From an uncultured candidate division Zixibacteria bacterium (GTDB taxonomy: Bacteria; Zixibacteria; MSB-5A5; GN15; FEB-12): 10,217 bases of DNA. Under the pieces are notes generated by a model. The model worked only from the letters and a program-made list of their open reading frames with translations, did no database searches and was not told where the DNA came from. The stretch is taken from positions 1-10,217 of the forward strand of contig CAJVYT010000133.1 of assembly GCA_913009765.1 (NCBI GenBank), written 5' to 3'. A program made the translations under genes and the position numbers. Below are positions 7,546 to 10,217 of this stretch, in pieces. The stretch's first letter is position 1. The number at the start of each line of letters is the position of its first letter.

Positions 7546-8838
7546 ATGACACCGGATAAACACACATTTGACTTTGCTGAAGATTTTATCGGCTACGCCA
7601 AGATTAAAGTTATTGGCGTTGGTGGTGGTGGCGGTAATGCTTTAAACCGTATGATTGATGCAAAATTAAAAGGCGTTGATTTTGTCGCAACAAATACTGA
7701 TGCTCAGGTTTTAGATCAAAACAGAGCAGAATCAAAAGTACAAATAGGTAAAGAAATTACCAACGGACTTGGGGCAGGAGCAAACCCCGATGTTGGTAGA
7801 AAAGCTGTACAGGAAAGCAAAGAGGAACTTGCTGAAGCTATCGGTAATCCAAATCTTGTTTTTATCACAGCAGGTATGGGAGGCGGTACCGGAACAGGAG
7901 CAGCTCCTGAAGTTGCTGAAATTGCAAAAGAAGCAGGTGCCTTAACAGTTGCAATTGTAACAAAACCTTTCAGATTTGAAGGTAAAAAACGTGTCGAACG
8001 AGCCAATCAAGGGGTCAAAGAACTGCGTGCTAAAGTTGATACTCTTATTACTATTCCCAATGAAAGACTTTTAGAACTTGTTGATAAAAAAACGACTCTG
8101 ACTGATGCATTTGCAACGGCTGATGAAGTGCTCTATCAGGCTACCAAAGGTATTTCAGATTTAATTACAATTCCCGGATTGATCAACTGTGACTTTGCCG
8201 ATGTTCGTACTGTCATGCTTGAACGCGGTGATGCTATCATGGGAACCGGATACGGCAAAGGCGAAGAGAAAGCTATAGATGCTGCCCAAGCTGCAATTTC
8301 ATCTCCACTTCTTGAAAATATTTCAATCTCAGGTGCCAAAGGTGTTTTAATCAATGTCACTGGTGGTGAAGATATGGCTTTGTTTGATGTGAACACTGCA
8401 ACATCACTTATCTATGAAGCCGCAGGTGATGATGCCAATATTATTTTTGGTGCTGTCATCGATCCTGAAATGCACGATCAAATGCGTGTTACTGTTATAG
8501 CTACAGGGTTTAATGCTGATGAAGAAATTGTGAAACCGGTCAAAGAAGAAAAAAATGAAGACAATAAACCGGGGGTACCAATTTCGCTTTTTGAAGGTCA
8601 AATGATTACACCTATAGTGCAAGAGCAAACTCCGCCAACTCCAAGACAACCGATACCACAACAGCAAATATCACCTCAGGAAGCAGTTGTCAATCGTGCA
8701 AGAATGGAAATAAATGAATACCAACAGGAGAAAGAACAACAGCCAAACAGTGGGGCAAACGGACGAAATAGAGTTCCGTTATTCTCGGCTGAAGATACAT
8801 CAATTCCTGCTTATATCAGGAGACTTGGCGAAGAATAA
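7546..8838 (+). CDS. ftsZ: Cell division GTPase FtsZ
   Basis: FtsZ is the tubulin homologue that polymerises with GTP at mid-cell to form the Z-ring. The 430 residues include a GTPase domain with IKVIGVGGGGGNALNRM (20-36), the tubulin signature GGGTGTG (112-118) and the T7 loop NCDFAD (214-219), whose two acidic residues catalyse GTP hydrolysis across the subunit interface. After about residue 325 comes a charged linker rich in Gln and Pro (TPPTPRQPIPQQQ). The protein ends with a classic C-terminal peptide, TSIPAYIRRLGEE, that binds FtsA and other partners. All catalytic motifs are intact. It is the last gene of the operon, with a terminator about 95 bases beyond the stop. Confidence 0.98.
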   Translation: MTPDKHTFDFAEDFIGYAKIKVIGVGGGGGNALNRMIDAKLKGVDFVATNTDAQVLDQNRAESKVQIGKEITNGLGAGANPDVGRKAVQESKEELAEAIGNPNLVFITAGMGGGTGTGAAPEVAEIAKEAGALTVAIVTKPFRFEGKKRVERANQGVKELRAKVDTLITIPNERLLELVDKKTTLTDAFATADEVLYQATKGISDLITIPGLINCDFADVRTVMLERGDAIMGTGYGKGEEKAIDAAQAAISSPLLENISISGAKGVLINVTGGEDMALFDVNTATSLIYEAAGDDANIIFGAVIDPEMHDQMRVTVIATGFNADEEIVKPVKEEKNEDNKPGVPISLFEGQMITPIVQEQTPPTPRQPIPQQQISPQEAVVNRARMEINEYQQEKEQQPNSGANGRNRVPLFSAEDTSIPAYIRRLGEE

Positions 8839-8875
8839 ATAAATACGTTTAGAAGTTATTTTTTAACATAAGAAA

Positions 8876-8924
8876 AACCACCAATTAACCTAACAATGAG
8901 CGGTTATGACGCTCTCGTTTGGTT
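8876..8924. other. Possible small structured RNA between ftsZ and its terminator
   Basis: GAGCG (8898-8902) and CGCTC (8910-8914) form a 5-bp hairpin with a 7-base loop. It is enclosed by either AACCA/TGGTT (8876-8880 with 8920-8924) or ACCAA/TTGGT (8880-8884 with 8919-8923). TTAACC (8885-8890) could also pair with GGTTAA (8941-8946), which would compete with the downstream terminator stem. I recognise no riboswitch or tRNA here. It may be just part of the ftsZ 3' untranslated region. Confidence 0.25.
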
Positions 8925-8932
8925 CCTCCACT

Positions 8933-8970
8933 ATGCCGTTGGTTAAACTACCCTTCCAACGGCATTTTTA
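8933..8970 (+). terminator. Intrinsic terminator of the dcw operon after ftsZ
   Basis: ATGCCGTTGG (8933-8942) and CCAACGGCAT (8956-8965) are a perfect 10-bp inverted repeat around a 13-base loop, followed by a T run (8965-8969). This is a Rho-independent terminator in the + direction. It separates the operon from the flagellin gene, which then needs its own promoter. Confidence 0.88.
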
Positions 8971-9097
8971 TATGTACTATAAAGTATAGGAAAATCCCCA
9001 TATTCTTCGCTTTTTTTACTGACTTTCCCAAAGAAAACACAATGGACTTATTTTCGTAACACATTAAAATACAACAAGATAGTAAGAATCTAATCGT

Positions 9098-9114
9098 TTG
9101 GCACAACTCATGCT
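9098..9114 (+). promoter_or_regulatory. Sigma-54 (-24/-12) promoter of the flagellin gene
   Basis: TTGGCAC (9098-9104) matches the -24 element, and TGC with a following T (9111-9114) matches the -12 element. Exactly 10 bases separate the GG (9100-9101) from the GC (9112-9113), the required spacing. The -12 element reads ATGC rather than TTGC, and A replaces G after GGCAC. Transcription would start about 12 bases after the GC, near 9125, leaving a leader of about 40 bases before ATG 9164. Sigma-54 control of flagellin is known in several phyla and requires an activator ATPase; I did not identify its binding site. Confidence 0.78.
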
Positions 9115-9150
9115 TTTATTATAACTGAACCTCCAAAATGTAAGCAAGGA

Positions 9151-9156
9151 AGGAGG
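9151..9156 (+). promoter_or_regulatory. Flagellin ribosome binding site (AGGAGG within a long purine run)
   Basis: AGGAGG at 9151-9156 lies 7 bases before ATG 9164, within the purine run AAGGAAGGAGGAGGA. The ideal spacing picks ATG 9164 over the adjacent in-frame GTG 9161. Such a strong site fits a protein made in thousands of copies. Confidence 0.85.
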
Positions 9157-9163
9157 AGGAGTG

Positions 9164-9931
9164 ATGTTATCAATTTATAATAATTCATCAATGTTTTCGA
9201 TTACCGATAATCTGAATTTTGCTTTTGCTGGGATATATAAGTCTCTCCAAAAACTCAGCTCAGGGATGAAAATAAATTCAGCCGCAGACGGACCTGCTCA
9301 GCTGATGATTTCTGAACAGTTTCGCACCCAAATAGCAACTTTGAATCAACAGATAGAAAACACCTCAATGCAAATCGGAAAATATAGTACGGCATCATCA
9401 TCTTTATCCGAAATGCGTTCTCAATTAACTGAAATGAGAACCCTTGCCGTTGGTGCCGCCAATGCAGGCGGTAATTCCGATGTTGCCCAAAAAGCGTATG
9501 CGGATTCGGCATCATTAATTGAATCTAATTTTAATGTTACGCTCAATAAAGCAGAGTACAACGGAGCTGTGCTTTTTGACGGGTCTGAAGGCTCGTTGGC
9601 ATCATTAAATGATTTAGCAGGAGTTGATTTATCAACTGCCGATAGTGCTACTGCATCAATTACATTAATTGATGATAAGATTGCTGAAATTGATAAAGCA
9701 ACAGTTGATATTGGAGCTACTCAGAAAAATACATTGGAATCAGATATTGTCTCAATGAGAATTTCACGTGAAAACCTTATGGCGGCAGAATCAAATATCC
9801 GTGCGACCGATTATGCTTTAGAGTTTTCTAACTTTGTAAAGTTTCAAATTCAAGCAAAAGCGGGGGTTGCATTGTTAAGTCATTATGCCATCACCTCGCA
9901 ATCGGTTTTGTCAATGTTTAGCAACAGATAA
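9164..9931 (+). CDS. Short flagellin (flagellar filament protein)
   Basis: Flagellin is exported by the flagellar type III system and polymerises into the filament. The 255 residues keep both conserved ends with almost no variable centre, so the protein is mainly D0/D1. The N-terminal part has SLQKLSSGMKINSAADGPAQ (27-46), then LMISEQFRTQIATLNQQIENT and MRTLAVGAAN (91-100). The C-terminal part has ISRENLMAAESNIRATDYA followed by a D0 helix ending in QSVLSMFSNR. There is no Cys or Trp. The extreme N-terminus (MLSIYNNSSMFSITDNLN) differs from the usual INTN start. GPAQ replaces the common DDAAG-type segment, as in less-studied phyla. The gene is monocistronic, between a sigma-54 promoter and its own terminator. 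Whether it is the major or a minor filament subunit, or named fliC, flaA or flaB, cannot be told, so I give no symbol. Confidence 0.9.
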   Translation: MLSIYNNSSMFSITDNLNFAFAGIYKSLQKLSSGMKINSAADGPAQLMISEQFRTQIATLNQQIENTSMQIGKYSTASSSLSEMRSQLTEMRTLAVGAANAGGNSDVAQKAYADSASLIESNFNVTLNKAEYNGAVLFDGSEGSLASLNDLAGVDLSTADSATASITLIDDKIAEIDKATVDIGATQKNTLESDIVSMRISRENLMAAESNIRATDYALEFSNFVKFQIQAKAGVALLSHYAITSQSVLSMFSNR

Positions 9932-9977
9932 ATTTGTTTTTCCCTCCCTAAATGCTATTGGATAGCTATTTGTGCGT

Positions 9978-10010
9978 ACCGTCGGGTCTGCTCCACCCGA
10001 CGGTTTTTTT
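9978..10010 (+). terminator. Intrinsic terminator of the flagellin gene
   Basis: ACCGTCGGGT (9978-9987) and ACCCGACGGT (9995-10004) form a perfect 10-bp GC-rich stem with a 7-base loop, followed by a run of seven T (10004-10010). It lies about 47 bases after the flagellin stop. Together with the sigma-54 promoter it makes the flagellin gene a single-gene transcription unit. Confidence 0.95.
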
Positions 10011-10057
10011 ATATATATGAATTAAAACATATAGATTGAATGAGCATACTTCGACAA

Positions 10058-10155
10058 GAGGCTGTATCACAATAAAAATTTTCGCCATGTTATGTTAGTT
10101 CCTGAACACGCAAAGCGGGTTTGTGAACTAACATTATGTATTGAGACACAGCCTC
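10058..10155. mobile_element. MITE-like palindromic element, 98 bp, with terminal inverted repeats
   Basis: The ends GAGGCTGTATCACAAT (10058-10073) and ATTGAGACACAGCCTC (10140-10155) are inverted repeats matching at 14 of 16 positions, with the outermost 8 bases perfect. Inside, ATGTTAGTTC (10092-10101) and GAACTAACAT (10125-10134) pair perfectly. The centre folds as AACACGC-AAA-GCGGGTT with one mismatch, so nearly the whole element is one long hairpin. CAA occurs directly on both sides (10055-10057 and 10156-10158), a possible 3-bp target duplication. The GAGGCTGT-type ends resemble, from memory, those of some transposase-encoding IS elements. It has no coding capacity, so any movement would need a transposase supplied in trans. 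Alternatively it is a REP-like or other structured intergenic repeat. Confidence 0.65.
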
Positions 10156-10165
10156 CAAGTTGGAA

Positions 10166-10217
10166 ATGACATTTGGGGAAGTATTGGATGACATTGACGG
10201 GATGTTTGGAAAAGTGT
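10166..10217 (+). CDS. Possible start of an unidentified gene, cut by the window end
   Basis: An open frame starts at ATG 10166, 10 bases after the MITE-like element, and stays open for 17 codons to the edge (MTFGEVLDDIDGMFGKV). The upstream TTGGAA is a poor ribosome binding site. The residue mix looks protein-like, but the stretch is too short to recognise or to be sure it is coding. If real, its promoter would lie in or before the repeat element. Confidence 0.25.
   Translation, partial: MTFGEVLDDIDGMFGKV

Noticed and set aside
8876..8965. A tRNA on either strand around the 7-base-loop hairpin
   Set aside because: No acceptor stem, D arm or TTCGA-type T loop can be laid out around it. The + strand loop would read anticodon TAT but nothing else fits, and on the minus strand the invariant U33 is missing.
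8989..9028. GGAAA/TTTCC pairing and a T run at 9011-9017 as a second terminator
   Set aside because: The 5-bp AT-rich stem has a long loop and the T run lies inside that loop rather than after the stem.
8839..9163. A c-di-GMP riboswitch controlling the flagellin gene
   Set aside because: The conserved GEMM core is not present, and the predicted sigma-54 transcript has only about 40 bases of leader.
528..9515. Several minus-strand or out-of-frame open frames of 60-110 codons
   Set aside because: Each lies inside a clearly identified gene, has no family resemblance or ribosome binding site, and shows low-complexity composition typical of antisense shadows.
173..10217. CRISPR arrays, toxin-antitoxin pairs, phage genes or defence systems
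   Set aside because: No regularly spaced repeats and no genes of these types are visible; the coding content is division, cell wall and flagellin.

Overview
The window is mostly one block of a division and cell wall (dcw) cluster, all on the + strand. It carries the 3' end of mraY, then murD, ftsW, murG, murC, ftsQ, ftsA and ftsZ, followed by a separate flagellin gene. The DNA is AT-rich (upper 30s % GC by eye). The first 172 bases are not genomic: bases 107-172 are an Illumina P7 adapter with index and read-2 primer site, and bases 1-106 are T-rich, low-complexity read-end sequence. Genomic sequence starts at about base 173, inside mraY.

Bases 173-8838 are a tightly packed operon with 4-base ATGA overlaps (mraY/murD, ftsW/murG), a longer murD/ftsW overlap, and gaps of 19 bases or less elsewhere. 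MraY makes lipid I. MurC and MurD add L-Ala and D-Glu to the cytoplasmic precursor, and MurG makes lipid II. FtsW is the SEDS glycan polymerase of the septum. FtsQ is a divisome scaffold, FtsA is the membrane anchor and FtsZ is the ring polymer. murB and ddl are absent between murC and ftsQ, an order I know from Bacteroidota and relatives. MurG has QEQN where proteobacterial enzymes usually have HEQN.

Bases 8839-9163 hold a strong intrinsic terminator for the operon, a possible folded RNA just before it, and a well-matched sigma-54 (-24/-12) promoter. This promoter should drive the short flagellin gene (9164-9931), which has an excellent Shine-Dalgarno sequence and its own perfect 10-bp-stem terminator. 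Beyond it lies a 98-bp MITE-like hairpin element with imperfect 16-bp terminal inverted repeats and a possible 3-bp target duplication. A short open frame then runs off the right end.

The organism is a Gram-negative-type, flagellated bacterium that uses sigma-54 and Shine-Dalgarno translation starts. The cluster order suggests an FCB-like lineage (relatives of Bacteroidota such as Ignavibacteria), but this is an inference and I cannot name a genus. I found no defence island, CRISPR array, biosynthetic cluster or clearly undescribed system. The points worth a second look are the adapter chimera, the sigma-54 flagellin unit and the MITE-like repeat.
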